Below, piece by piece: positions 1 through 10,275 of a stretch of DNA of 64,000 nt. The stretch comes from Pinus tabuliformis. Taxonomy: Eukaryota; Streptophyta; Pinopsida; Pinales; Pinaceae. The notes beneath the pieces were generated by a model that ran no database searches, had not been told where the DNA came from, and saw nothing but the letters and a program-made list of their open reading frames with translations. The number at the start of each line of letters is the position of its first letter. Position 1 is the stretch's first letter. Location of the stretch: contig CM062818.1 in NCBI GenBank assembly GCA_031772625.1, positions 212,591,742 through 212,655,741 of the forward strand. Direction: 5' to 3'. A program made the translations under genes and the position numbers.

Positions 1-282
1 CAGATGCAGCAAGCTTTCAATACCAAGTACCGGGATTACTGTAGGTCCAAGGAAACCAAGGGAGAAATCTTTCGGATGACCATGGGAAGTGATGAGTCCT
101 TAGAGGATTATGAGGAGAGGTTCCAACTTAGCTATAAGCGGGCCAGGTGCACACTTGACCAACTGCCTTATGAGGACACCAAGACTGTGTTTAGAAACCA
201 CCCCAGGGCAGCTCGGAAACGAGGTAGAGGAAACCTCCTCTCAGCTGGTGTCCCTTTCTCCAAACATGAGTTTGAAAATTAA
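1..282 (+). pseudogene. gag capsid fragment, Athila-like (partial at window edge)
   Basis: This is the last part of a retrotransposon gag domain. The stretch DESLEDYEERFQLSYKRA is typical of the region where gag proteins describe how the chain is recruited into particles. The frame ends at TAA (280-282) and continues in the same frame into the next segment, so the two pieces were once one gag; the TAA is a simple nonsense change. The true start is outside the window. Confidence 0.7.
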
Positions 283-2343
283 TTAGAAGATCTTAAGAGT
301 GAGGTGAGACAGACCATTACCATGCAGCTGGACACATTCAGGATCCAGCAGAAGAAGGAAGAAGCTGAGAGAGCCTTGGCTATCTTCTGCCCTAGATGTA
401 CAAGGAGACACCCTCAGAACGAATGTCCATTGCATTCAGTTGAGGTGTGTTTCGTTTGTGAGGAGGACCATCCCACAAACCAATGTCCAACCTTACCTAG
501 ATTTAAAGCCATGTACCGAGGGACAGAAGCTCCCACTAAACCTCTCTATTTCCTCAACCAAAGAAGGCCACAAGGACCTAGACCTTACCAGCAGGGGATG
601 CAAGGGGCACCCCAAGCTTATTACAGCCCCAACCAATCGACTCCTATGCCTTCCTGGGGTCCCCCTGCTCATCCTTCTTGGTCCATGCCTCCTCCATGGT
701 CTTACCCACCTCAGTACCCTACTCAACCCACTACTCACTCATATCACTCACATGCCCAACCACAGCCTCAGTGGAATGCACCTCAGTCGGGGTGGAGGCC
801 CCAGTATAACACTCCTCCCGCCATTTTGCCTCCACCACCAGTTCAACCTCAACCCTTACCTCCTGCTCCTCCGAGGCAACCTCAAATACCTGCTCAACCG
901 AACCCGAACCCCAACAATAGACAGGCCCAACAGGTATACACTGGGGAAACATCATGCCCTACTTATGTTGTGGAGATCCAGGAGATTAATCTTCGATCTG
1001 GAAAGACTCTTCCAGATCGCCAACCTCCTCCCCCAAAGGATGAGGAAGATAAACAGGAAAGTGAACCAAAGGCTATTCCACCCTTTCCTGAGAGACTAAC
1101 AGCCACCACACAACCCAACCCAGAGGAGGATGAGCTTCTGGGTGAGCTCAAGCAGTTGTGTGTGAAAATACCACTTCTCCAAGCCATCAAGGATGTGCCA
1201 ATATACAACAAACTCGTTAAGGAAAAGTGTTTCAAACACCCAGGCAGGCAAAAGAGAGATGCTTCAACCATCAATGTCTTAGGACAACTGTCTGACCTTA
1301 TGTTAGGACAAGTCATATGCCCAAAGTATCTAGATCCTGGGAGTCCTGTAGTAGATGTCCACATCAATGGCATCATCATACCTCACACTTTGATTGATTT
1401 GGGGGCCGCCATTAATGTGATGACCAGGGATACCATGCTCAAACTCAATCTTCAGGGTTCCTTGAGGAAGACCTCGACAGTTCTGCAACTTGCATATCGC
1501 TCCACTGTGACTCCCGAAGGGATTGTGGAGGATGTCTTGGTCTCTGTCGACTCTTGGGAATACCCTGCAGATTTCTTGGTTCTGCAACCCAAGGCAAAGC
1601 TTACTGGATATCCTCTTATTTTGGGAAGGCCTTGGTTAGCCACTGCAGATGCTTACATAAGTTGTTGTGCAGGAAATATGACCATCAAAAATGGTCCTGT
1701 GTCCAAGCAGCTAGTCCTATATCCTCCTGCCCAACCTTCCTTAGAGCATGACTTACCACTTTGGTTGGAGGAAGGAGAAGAGTATGAAGTGTACTCAGCA
1801 TCTTTGTGCACCCTAGATACCACTAGAAGAGACCCCCCAAGCGAGGATGACTTGATTGAGACCTTGATCCAGAATCCACCTTCCAGTGCATTATCCTTAG
1901 AGAAATTGGTGGAGGATGCCCAAGCCAGCACCTTAGTGGATCTTTGTACGACCAACCCTGTCATTCCCAGAGTCAAGAATGTGGAGTTCGGCCCTGAGAG
2001 AGCGTTAAAGATCAGCTCCTCCCTATCTCCTTCCCAGGAAAAGGAGCTGTGTAGCCTATTGGCCAGTCACCTAGATGCTTTTGCTTGGAGCTATAAGGAG
2101 ATGAAAGGAGTCCATCCTTCAGTCTGTACCCATCACATATACATCAAGGAGGATTGTAAACCCGTTAGGCAACCTCAGAGGAGAATGAACCCAGCCCTTA
2201 AGGACATTGTCAATGAAGAATTGCAAAACTGGTGGATGCCGGATTCATTTACCCCATCTCAGATAGTGAATGGGTGTCCCCTCTGGTGTTGGTTCCCAAG
2301 AAAAATGGGAAGTGGAGAATCTGTGTGGACTATCAAGAACTGA
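283..2343 (+). pseudogene. gag C-terminus with two zinc knuckles, proline-rich linker and aspartic protease
   Basis: In order it shows two adjacent CX2CX3HX4C zinc knuckles (CPRCTRRHPQNEC, then CFVCEEDHPTNQC, about residues 29-63 counted from 304) for RNA binding; a long Pro/Gln/Tyr-rich linker; the LRSGKTL motif; and an aspartic-protease core with LIDLGAAINVM, where DLG replaces the usual DSG as in Athila elements. The frame then enters the start of the RT region and goes out of phase near 2225-2230, where a run of A residues appears one base short. RT continues in the other frame from 2232. The product would be a capsid/nucleocapsid and maturation-protease precursor acting in cytoplasmic particles. 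Confidence 0.75.
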
Positions 2344-3344
2344 ACAAAGCTACCAAGAAATACCATTTCCCTCTACCTTTCATAGATCAAGTGTTGGATG
2401 GACTGGCAGGAAAGAAGTTCTTCTCTTTCCTGGATGGGTTTAGCGGGTACAACCAAATCCAAATCAGCCCAGAAGACCCAGATAAGACCACCTTCACTTG
2501 TCCTTGGGGTACCTTTGCCTACCGAGTTCTCCCCTTTGGGCTATGCAATGCTCCTGCTACCTTCCATAGAGTTGTCTTGAGCATCTTCTCGGAGCTGGTC
2601 CATGATGCAGTGGAAATCTATATGGATGACTTCACTCCTTATGGGGCCAATTTCCAGGAAGCATTGTCCAATCTGGGAAAAGTCCTAACCAAATGCATTG
2701 AGATGAACCTGTCCCTTAGTCCTGAAAAATGTGAATTCCTTATGACTGAAGGGACCGTGCTAGGCCATACCATTTCTTGCCAAGGGTTACAGGTGGATCC
2801 TAACAAAATTGCTCTCATCAAGAAGGTTCCACCTCCTCAAAAGGTAAGGGATGTTCGGAGTTTCTTAGGATTAGTAGGGTATTACAGGAGATTCATTAAG
2901 GACTTCAGCAAGCTAGCCTCGCCATTGTTTGGCCTGTTGGCAAAAGATGTGGAGTTTAAATGGACTGACGATTGTCAGAGGGCTTTGAATGAATTAAAGG
3001 ACAAGTTGGTGTCAGCCCCAATCTTGAGAGGTCCAAACTGGGCCCTACCTTTCCACATCCACACTGATGCCTCGAACAAAGCCATAGGTGCAACTTTAGG
3101 ACAAGTTGAACAAAAACTTCCATATGCCATTTACTTTGTTAGTAAAAACTTGTCCAAAGCTGAACTGAAATACATTGTAACCGAGAAAGAATTTTTGGCT
3201 GTGGTCCATGCACTGAACAAGTTCCGACATTATATCACTGGCTATCAAACATTTGTACATACAGACCATGCTGCAATTAGATATTTAATGAATAAACCAG
3301 ATGTGAATGCTCGTATTATTAGATGGTTACTTTTGTTGCAGTAG
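2232..3344 (+). pseudogene. reverse transcriptase and RNase H, Athila-like
   Basis: The RT fingers and palm are recognisable (KKNGKWRICVDYQELNKA, FLDGFSGYNQI, FGLCNAPATF), with the catalytic box IYMDDFTPYG near 2620. The thumb and connection follow (FLGLVGYYRRFIKDFS), then RNase H with IHTDASNKAIGATL and FVHTDHAAIRYL. The frame stops at TAG (3342-3344) within the end of RNase H and resumes directly downstream in phase. The enzyme would copy element RNA into DNA and remove the RNA strand. Confidence 0.85.
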
Positions 3345-4091
3345 TTTGATTTGACCATTATTGACAAACCAGGTAAAGAAAATGTTGTTGCTGGCTTTTT
3401 ATCTAGATTGGATTTGTCTGCAAATGAGAATGGAACATTGGATGACCAGATGCCCAATGAACATCTGTTTGCTATCTCAGCACTCTCTCCATGGTTTGCT
3501 GATATAGCAAACTACCTTGTTTCAGCACAGTTCCCTCCACACCTATCTTCAAGAGAGAAGAGCAGAATCATCAGAAAAAGTGCCTCATTTACTTGGATCG
3601 GGGGCAATCTGTTCAAGCTTGGCCCTGATCAGATCTTAAGGCGTTGTGTAAGGGAGGAGGAATTCTTTGATATCCTCCTCACCTGTCATGATCGGCCTTG
3701 TGGAGGACATTTTGCAGCAAAGAGAACTGCCTTCAAGATCCTGCAGGCAGGCTACTATTGGCCCACACTTCATCAAGATGTCAGAAGATATATCAGCCAA
3801 TGTGACCAATGCCAAAGAATGGGGAAACCGACTCAAAGGGATGAGATGCCTCTCCAACCTCAAGTGACTCTTGAGCCATTTGAGAAGTGGGGTATGGACT
3901 TTGTGTGTCCAATCAACCCTCCTTCGAGGCAAAGGTCTTACATCATTGTGTGTATTGACAACCTGACAAAGTGGGCAGAGACTAAAGCAATCAAAGCAAC
4001 AACAGAAGAAAAGGTGGCCGAGTTCTTAAGAGAAAACATCTTCTACAAGTTTGGCTACCCAAGAGAGCTAGTCACTGATCAAGGGAGCTAG
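3345..4091 (+). pseudogene. RNase H tail and integrase N-terminal/core part, Athila-like
   Basis: It continues the previous segment in phase: the end of RNase H (IIDKPGKENVVAGFLSRL), the HHCC zinc-binding domain of integrase (CHDRPCGGHFAAKRTAF through CDQCQRMGK), then the catalytic core with the first Asp in VCIDNLTKW and the second in VTDQGS. It ends at TAG (4089-4091) immediately after the second Asp motif and reads on in frame afterwards. Integrase would insert the linear cDNA into the chromosome. Confidence 0.8.
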
Positions 4092-4553
4092 TTCACATCC
4101 AACCTGGTTGAAGACTTACTAGCTCACCACAAGATCAAGCATAGGACTTCCACCCCCTATCACCCTCAAGCAAATGGGCAGGTGGAAGTCACCAATAGAG
4201 CATTAGAAGGGATCTTGACGAAGGTGGTGAGCAGCAGCAGAAAAGACTGGGCAGATCGCCTGGTTGAGGCCACATGGGCTTACAACACCACCTGGAAGAC
4301 CACCACCGGCTTCACACCTTATGAGCTGGTCTATGGGAAGAAAGCTTTGCTGTCCATTGAATTTGAATACAACACTTTGAGGATGGCAGCTCAGCTGGAC
4401 CTAGATCTCAGCCATGCACAACAAGAAAGGTTATTGCAGCTGAATGGACTGGATGAGCACCGAATGCAGGCCCTCCTTCACTCGGAAGTGGTTCAACTTC
4501 AGAGAAAGGTGTGGCATGACCAACACCTCAATGACAAGCAATTCCAGCCATGA
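4092..4553 (+). pseudogene. integrase core, second half, Athila-like
   Basis: It carries the third catalytic residue, the Glu in HPQANGQVEVTNR, and the conserved NTTWKTTTGFTPYELVYGKKA segment that ends the core, followed by a helical Gln/Leu-rich linker. The frame is ended by TGA at 4551-4553. An ATG lies at 4182, but the similarity begins at 4092 directly after the upstream stop, so the break is a nonsense codon and not a new gene start. Confidence 0.75.
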
Positions 4554-4823
4554 GATTGGGCACTGTTGTATGACTCCAGATACAAAGATTTCAAGGGGAA
4601 GCTGAGAACCAGATGGCTAGGACCATATGCAGTGGAGAAATGTCATGACAATGGATCTGTTCTTATTCGGACCATTGATGAGGAAGCCATCCCCATGCTT
4701 GTCAATGGGCACCGATTGAAGATCTCCAGGAAACCTCTCTCCACACAAGAGTTCATCAAAACTATGGAGAAATTAGTGTTGGTCATAGAGAAGGGTTCTG
4801 CCTCTCCTTTGCGCATACCCTGA
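4554..4823 (+). pseudogene. integrase C-terminal domain, Athila-like
   Basis: This is the GPY/F-type integrase C-terminus: FKGKLRTRWLGPYAVEKC, then a beta-rich stretch ending VNGHRLKISRKPLS. It stays in phase with the upstream pol pieces and ends in a natural-looking TGA (4821-4823). No chromodomain is visible, which fits a non-chromovirus Gypsy lineage such as Athila. Confidence 0.75.
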
Positions 4824-4833
4824 AAGATCTAAA

Positions 4834-4859
4834 AATAATAATAATAATAATAATAATAA
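4834..4859. repeat. (AAT)n microsatellite
   Basis: An uninterrupted run of AAT units begins just after the pol stop codon. Confidence 0.9.
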
Positions 4860-4860
4860 A

Positions 4861-5111
4861 GATCCTTGGGTGAAAACCTTTCTGAGGCGCCCAAGGCAGG
4901 TGGTAGGGGTGAAACAGTGAGGCGCCCCTATTGTCTTTCAAAAAAAAAAAAAAAAAAAGAGATTTGAAAAAAGATCCTTGAGTGAAAACCTCTTTGAGGC
5001 GCTTAAGGCAGATGGCAAGGGTGAAAACCTCATTGAGGCGCCCCTGTTATCTTTCAAAAAAAAAAGAAAAAAGAAAAAAAAGAAAAAAAAAAGAAAAAAA
5101 AAAAGAAAAAA
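4861..5111 (+). repeat. tandem pair of GATCCTTGGGTGAAAACC units with A-rich tails
   Basis: Two copies with a period of about 112 bp start at 4861 and 4973. Each contains GTGAAAACC, one or two GAGGCGCC blocks and CTTTCAAAAA, followed by a long A-rich run (about 4940-4958 and 5056-5110). The copies differ at several sites. The position directly after integrase suggests they belong to the post-pol region of the Athila-like element. No coding potential was seen; the long antisense Phe-rich frame here is low complexity. Confidence 0.75.
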
Positions 5112-5291
5112 CAAGGTCAGCAAATTCATAATGTAAAGTTGCATGCAGGTTGCAGGTGTACTATGGAGGAGAGGAAGCCTCTCAACTCAAAGCTAAGGAT
5201 CCTTATCATGCTGTCAGGAGACCTCACCAACACCTCCTCCAAGAATACTCATTTTCTCCAAGGTATGTGCAATTTTATCGCGGCTTGAGTC

Positions 5292-5418
5292 TTCTACAGG
5301 AAGACGCAGATTTTCTACAGGAAGATGCATATTTTCTACAGGAAGGTGCAGACTCTCTACAGGAAACACAAACTTTCTACAGGAAGCGTTGTATTTCTAC
5401 AGGAAACTTCCTGTAGAA
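5292..5418. repeat. 21-bp array built on TTCTACAGGAAG
   Basis: Six units start at 5292, 5313, 5334, 5355, 5375 and 5395 (steps 21, 21, 21, 20, 20). Each opens with TTCTACAGGAAG or a one- or two-base variant, followed by 8-9 variable bases. The last unit meets an inverted copy, giving a hairpin at 5395-5418. The same motif recurs at 6471-6499, 6645, 7282 (reverse), 11202-11310 and 13279-13352 (reverse). Confidence 0.85.
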
Positions 5419-6813
5419 GTTTAGGACGGCCCTGAATCCATTTTATGAGGAGATCTAACGACTAAGGATCGGTTTGGACGCATGCAAGCTATTGCTATCT
5501 CCCTTGCACATTGTTGTCACCTCGTCCTGCCATCCTTGTCGGCATGCAATGAAGTTACCTACACCAGCAAAGCAGATCAATGAGTTATCAAGAAAAAGCA
5601 ATTTTTAAATAAAAAAAATGCTGAGATCTGATACCATATCCATCCCAGTCATCCAGAAGTCCTGGGAGCGTGATCGGGAGGCCAGATCCTTCGTCGTGCA
5701 GCATGCACCCAAGGAGGAAGAACTGTTACAAGACATCCCGCGGGAGTCCTGTAACAGTTAAGCCCGCTAGAGTGTATACTATTCACAGCGCTGGCCATAC
5801 GCAATGAAAACGCGGACACATGCGGCCAAGCATCAAATCCATCGTCGGAAGCCTGTAAACGTGAACCTCCGGGCCTGTGCAAATTCACCAGCAGCAGATA
5901 GATCCATTCATCATCGTCCAAAACCTGAAAAATCGTGTTGCAGCCACGCAGGTAAGTGTCTCGACCCTTTCCTCTGTCAGATTGCATGAATTTTACTTTG
6001 AATTGTTTGCAAAGTGTGAAGTGAATGGGTTGAGCGGCTGTATGGCCAGTTGACTGGCCACGTCGACCGGTTAATGGTCCAGTCGGATGTTTGGGTGGCG
6101 GCCGTGACAAAAGGAATGGGAAGCACACACGTGAGAGCAATCCCCATCGGGAAAAACGGATTTAGCAGAAGAAACGGCGACAGATCTGCTGGAGGGATGA
6201 TGCGGTAGTAAGTGAACTCGCAGGCAAATGATGGGATGATGTCATCCAACCGTCCGGCGGGGACAGCTCACCCCTGCGCCACGAATTCCGCCGATTCAAA
6301 TCTAATCGGCTAGATTGCCTACATGCATTTATCATTCACCGTTTGGAACTCAAGTGAACATCCGGATCCCTCTGCAGTTCGAAACGCCGAGCCTTTGACT
6401 ATCAGAACGCTTGTGAAGCAACACTGAGAGCGCAGACCAACTGCAGTCCTTCCCAGAAATCACGCGTTGCTCCTACAGGAAAGCTGTTTCTACAGGAAGG
6501 CGGGTTCCTCACGTAAAAAGATGGCAGATAAAAAGGTAACCCTAAACTCTCCATGCAATTGGTTTTTAAAGGTGGTAGAATCGTCGTCTACAGTCTGGTC
6601 GTAGGAAATGGTTGCAATTGTTGTCTACCATGCATAAACTGTCGTTCTACAGGATGTCAGTGTAATTAAACTGTGTTAAGGTCCTCAGGGATAAGTTTCG
6701 TGGATTATGTCCATGACAGAAGCGTAATTCTACGCTCTGTCTCAGTAGGCCAAATTTCTTCCACATTCGCCACCTCTAGCAACAGTTTTTATCATGCCAG
6801 GTGGGTTTATTAG
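5419..6813. other. post-pol region, GC-richer block, no recognised gene
   Basis: This stretch lies between the 21-bp array and the third ORF of the Athila-like element. The part from about 5640 to 6480 looks GC-richer than its surroundings. It contains a 39-base near-palindrome (5721-5759) and further single TTCTACAGGAAG copies (6471-6499, 6645-6656). On the minus strand TGGTATCAGA occurs at 5628-5637, resembling a primer-binding site, so 5640 rightwards could be the U5 end of an unrelated minus-strand LTR fragment; this is tentative. A 163-codon minus-strand frame (5649-6140) has no recognisable motif and is not called. Confidence 0.35.
5721..5759. repeat. 39-base near-perfect palindrome with CCCGCGGG core
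   Basis: Ten-base arms AACTGTTACA and TGTAACAGTT flank a second near-palindromic part centred on CCCGCGGG. It could form a long hairpin or cruciform. Its function is unknown. Confidence 0.85.
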
Positions 6814-7520
6814 ACGGGAACCACTGATTCATCAAAGTTAAGAGAAAACCAGGAGGTGGTGGAGCTCTTCACACGGGTGCAATGGATATCCTTTTGTGAC
6901 AAGTTGTAGGGTTACGACGACGAAGTGGCAGAAGAAGTTTTACAAGCTTTGAGGCCGAAATCCAAAACATTGGCCACCGTGAACTTCAGGGGCCTAAGCC
7001 TCAAGATCACCCCACAATATATCAGTCGAATTACTGAACTTCCAATGGGTTTGCCATGGGATAAGGAAGAAAGGAAGTTGAGCCAGCAGGCAAAAAAAGA
7101 ATTCTTTCCACCTGAGGAGGAATTCTCGGAGGACAAAAATGGGGTGCGTAGAACTAGTTTGCTGCCACCATGGAATGAAGTTAGCCTGCAGATCATGAAG
7201 TATATAACCTGCAAAGGTCGTTTTAGTATTGTGTACGGGTATCACTTTAGGTTTCTCACTGAATTAAGGCACCATATTGATCTTCCTGTAGAAAACAAAC
7301 TGAGCATCCCTTATTTCCTGCTACAGTCTCTAATTGAGTGTGCCACAAAGTTAATAGAAGTCATACCAGATCAGGTAGCCCACCATGGATTGATCAAACT
7401 TCTTGTGGAGGATGCGCTTCATTCATATAAGGTTCCCCTCTCATGGGAAGCATTCAGAAATTTGACAAGGGATGGAGACATAAGGATGTTGACTGAAGAA
7501 AGTGGTTCCTCCAGCAGTGA
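6814..7520 (+). pseudogene. third ORF of the Athila-like element, 5' part (interrupted)
   Basis: An open frame runs from 6814 to the insertion point of the non-autonomous element, with one in-frame TAG at 6907-6909. The segment WISFCDKL, then GYDDEVAEEVLQAL, then the part ending ISRITELPMGLPW resembles the widespread plant retrotransposon-linked family sometimes named putative plant transposon protein, recalled from memory. No catalytic motif is visible and its role in the element is unknown. Its place between integrase and the 3' LTR is where Athila elements carry an extra, envelope-position ORF. A reverse TTCTACAGGAAG copy at 7282-7293 lies inside the coding frame. Excision of the inserted element (with one AGTGA copy) joins this frame exactly to the part starting at 10933. 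Confidence 0.6.
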
Positions 7521-8171
7521 TGATCCAGGTGGATGTTGGTGGCCACCCACCTATCCCACTTGGACCCCCACAACTGTCTCTTTCAGTCTTTTTAGTTTCC
7601 TAAATTGTAGCACAGTTTACTACTTTTAGTAGTTTTTCGGGTCCTGAACTTCCGGAGCCGTTTTGAGGCCCTAAACGACGCTTTTTTGGGATTCTGGGGC
7701 AACATGGGTCCATGGACCGATGTTGCCTCCCAAAGTGGTAGTACTCGGATAGATCTTTCTAACGAGCTATCGTGCGCGTCAAACGGAGATCGTATGCCAA
7801 AGTTACGACCCCGGGAAATTGATGTACCAATTTACCCAAACGGGGCCCACAATTTGGTGTTTCATCTTCTAGGGTTAGGTTTCGGGATGTGAAGGGTTTT
7901 TCATTGTTTCTAAACAATAAATAGGCCTTCGAGCCTCATTGTAACACAGTTCGGAACAGTTCAGAGGCATGTAGCCGCACATCTCTTCTCAGAGATAAGC
8001 TACCATCGCCCTAGTTGGTTTATTTCCATTTCTGGTTGTAAGCATATTTTAGTATTTTCCATTAATGAAATGAAGCATTATTTCCGCTGCATCTATGTGT
8101 TTATGATTATTGCATCTCTGTATTTATGGTTATCTTTGTAATCTATTGCGTTCCTGTCTAAATCCGGATCA
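7521..8171 (+). repeat. 5' LTR, non-autonomous copy A
   Basis: The repeat begins TGATCCAGGTGG and ends AAATCCGGATCA, with TGATCC and GGATCA as terminal inverted ends. AATAAATAGG near 7914-7923 is a plausible TATA-type core promoter and ATGAAATGAAG near 8065 lies in the R/U5 part. It is nearly identical to 10276-10927. Confidence 0.95.
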
Positions 8172-8172
8172 G

Positions 8173-8184
8173 TGGTATCAGAGC
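8173..8184 (+). other. primer-binding site, initiator tRNA-Met type
   Basis: TGGTATCAGAGC one base after the 5' LTR matches the usual plant primer site complementary to the 3' end of initiator methionine tRNA, where minus-strand DNA synthesis starts. Confidence 0.9.
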
Positions 8185-8212
8185 GGTCTGCTTTTTCTCT
8201 GTTTTTCTTTGC

Positions 8213-9637
8213 ATGTCCCCTACGAGGTCAGGATATAAGGAGTTAGGGCTTGAACTGGTTGAACCTTTGCAAGACCAGCCTCGCAAATCCCGACGGCCTC
8301 CCATGGCGGACGAAAAGAAATACGAGGGGGCAGGAGATCCCATCAAAATCTTGCTCGAAGAAGCCCTCGAGCAACAATGGAACGCGATGATGGACAGCTT
8401 TGCCCAGATCCTTCAGCGGCTACCCAGAAGCAACGCACCGGCTTCCAACAACGACTCTGGAAATGCCACGCCATTTAAGGTACAAGTTAATTTTGAAATC
8501 CCCATATTCGAGGGTCAGATAGACGCAGATGCCGTAGATAAATGGTTAAATCTGCTAGATGGGCATTTTTCTGTTAACGAATTTTCAAGTCGGGAAAAGA
8601 TTGTTTTCGCTCTTCTCAAAGCAGGCCCCCACGTCAAGGACTGGTGGGAAACCTACTGCGAGCAGAAGGATGAAAGTACAGGCTCACTATTTTCAGCCGC
8701 ACCCACTTGGAATGACTTCCGGGATGCCATCAAGGAGCAATACTACCCTGTCGGAAGCTATGAGGACAAATACATCAAATGGACCACACTGCGGCAGGGA
8801 CGAGACCAAGATGTGCCGGAGTTCACAAACATTTTTCATACCCTTCGCACACAGTTGGGTATCAAAGATTCTGAGCTACATCTAGTACTCAAATACCGTG
8901 GCTGCCTGCACAGATACATCCAGGAAGAGATGGGGTTCTTGAACATCTCCTCACTCGGCACAGCATACCGATACGCTGTCAAAATCGAGCACAAGTTCAA
9001 ACAGAAGAAGAGAGACTTTGGATCTGCAAATCCGAAGCCCAAAGGACAAAGCCAAGGCGGGGTGACCCAAGACAACCCGTCGAAGCCGCAAGAAAAGAAC
9101 AACACCACGAAGCCGAAGAAGGACACAGGAAAGTGGTGTGAGTTCCATAAGAGTCCCACTCATAACACAAGTGAGTGTCGGACCAAGCAGTCACTGGTCG
9201 CCGAGTTGAAGGCTTCCGAATCAGATGCATGTTCCGACCCTGAGCCAGAACCCGACAAGGGGAATGGCAAAGGGAAGCAGATCATTGATGCGGATCCCAG
9301 TGCCACTGTTGCCACCACCAAGATCAAGAAAAATGAGCCCGAAGATCCAGAGGAGGGGGAGCGTCTTTTCCATTCACAAATGTGGGTGAAGGGTTCACCG
9401 CTGCGATTCATTGTCGACAGTGGTAGCCAAAAGAACCTGGTTTCAGCAGAGGTCGTGAAGCGGTTGGGCCTACCGACTACACCGCACCCGCAGCCGTACA
9501 GTATCGGGTGGCTTCACGAAGGACGAGATCTGAAAGTTCGCCAGCAGTGCCGCCTTCCATACAGCATCAAGCCCTTCATAGACGAGGTATTGTGTGATGT
9601 TACACCTCTGGATGTTTGTGATGTATTGTTAGGCTAG
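8213..9637 (+). CDS. Gag-protease polyprotein of non-autonomous element, copy A
   Basis: A 474-codon frame encodes a capsid domain (VDKWLNLLDGHFSV through FRDAIKEQYYPVGSYEDKYIKW and the YRYAVKIEHKFKQKKRD region, about residues 100-270). A CHHC-type knuckle WCEFHKSPTHNTSEC (about 306-320) follows, then an acidic/Lys-rich linker and an aspartic-protease core with FIVDSGSQKNLVS (about 397-409). The first ATG lies 28 bases after the primer-binding site. The frame ends at TAG (9635-9637) where copies at 56.3 kb and 59.0 kb have Gln codons, and downstream sequence continues in the same frame, so this stop is probably a private nonsense mutation. The product would form particles and could package its own RNA. 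Confidence 0.85.
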   Translation: MSPTRSGYKELGLELVEPLQDQPRKSRRPPMADEKKYEGAGDPIKILLEEALEQQWNAMMDSFAQILQRLPRSNAPASNNDSGNATPFKVQVNFEIPIFEGQIDADAVDKWLNLLDGHFSVNEFSSREKIVFALLKAGPHVKDWWETYCEQKDESTGSLFSAAPTWNDFRDAIKEQYYPVGSYEDKYIKWTTLRQGRDQDVPEFTNIFHTLRTQLGIKDSELHLVLKYRGCLHRYIQEEMGFLNISSLGTAYRYAVKIEHKFKQKKRDFGSANPKPKGQSQGGVTQDNPSKPQEKNNTTKPKKDTGKWCEFHKSPTHNTSECRTKQSLVAELKASESDACSDPEPEPDKGNGKGKQIIDADPSATVATTKIKKNEPEDPEEGERLFHSQMWVKGSPLRFIVDSGSQKNLVSAEVVKRLGLPTTPHPQPYSIGWLHEGRDLKVRQQCRLPYSIKPFIDEVLCDVTPLDVCDVLLG

Positions 9638-10264
9638 CCATACTTGTGGAGGCGACATGCTGTGTATGAGTCAAGGCCTCGTGCTGTCATTATTTCTTTG
9701 AATAATTCATTATACAGGATACCGGAGGTAGCCCCACCTACCGCCACATCTTTGATCACTACCAAGAAAGGCAGCAAGCTCATATCACAGACCAGGAAAT
9801 TCATCTGTCTGGTCCACTCCCAAAGTAAGGGGAATATTGTTGCTACATCCATGACCCCTGCAAAGGGTTCCTCTACGCAGCAGCAGCAGCAAAGGAATAC
9901 AGTCATGACAAGACACAGGAACAACTTCTCCTCACCCACAGGGGTACCACACAAGTTTCAGGTGGGCGAAAAAGTTTGGTTACATCTGCAGAGAGAACGC
10001 CTTACCAGAACCCATCAGAAACTCAGACAACTCCGACATGATCCTTACACCAGTACCAAGGCTACGGGCAACAATGCTTCGAAGCACAACATTCCTCCAT
10101 TCCTTGGCTTGCACCGAGTGTTCAATGTGGACCGTCGTCGACCATGCTTCCCACCATTTCTAGTCACATCACAGAGTGCAGAACAGCTCACCAGAGACCC
10201 AGCTCAGCAGAAGCTTCCTCATCTCAAGGAGGAACTCAACGCAATGGGGACCATTGCTTCCTAA
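9638..10264 (+). pseudogene. protease end fused to integrase C-terminal tail (no RT/integrase core), copy A
   Basis: In phase with the gag-protease frame, it starts with PYLWRRHAVYESRP (the end of the protease region), passes through SSTQQQQQ near 9880-9895, and then enters an integrase-tail-like segment: GVPHKFQVGEKVWLHLQRER, HDPYTSTKATGNNA, FLGLHRVFNVDRRRPCF. Everything expected between protease and integrase tail is missing. The CAG repeat marks the junction. The same junction is found in copies B and C, so the deletion predates their spread. It ends TAA at 10262-10264. Confidence 0.75.
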
Positions 10265-10275
10265 GGGGGGAGGAA
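10262..10275 (+). other. polypurine tract, copy A
   Basis: TAAGGGGGGAGGAA lies immediately upstream of the 3' LTR. This is the expected start site for plus-strand DNA synthesis. Confidence 0.85.

Noticed and set aside
440..1099. 219-codon frame overlapping the Athila-like gag
   Set aside because: Shadow of the Pro/Gln-rich gag linker in another frame.
4930..5110. Poly(A) tracts considered as tails of SINEs or processed copies
   Set aside because: No tRNA-like head, no target duplication; the tracts belong to a duplicated post-pol unit.
4938..5144. Phe/Leu-rich minus-strand frame
   Set aside because: It is the antisense of A-rich tracts, low complexity only.
5292..5418. CRISPR-like array
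   Set aside because: Units are 20-21 bp with no spacers of constant length; plant genomic context.
5649..6140. 163-codon minus-strand frame in the GC-richer block
   Set aside because: No recognisable domain, and the block may be an LTR fragment; coding not supported.
8173..8184. tRNA gene suggested by TGGTATCAGAGC
   Set aside because: It is only a primer-binding site next to an LTR; no cloverleaf around it. The same holds for 15471, 36881 and 57579.
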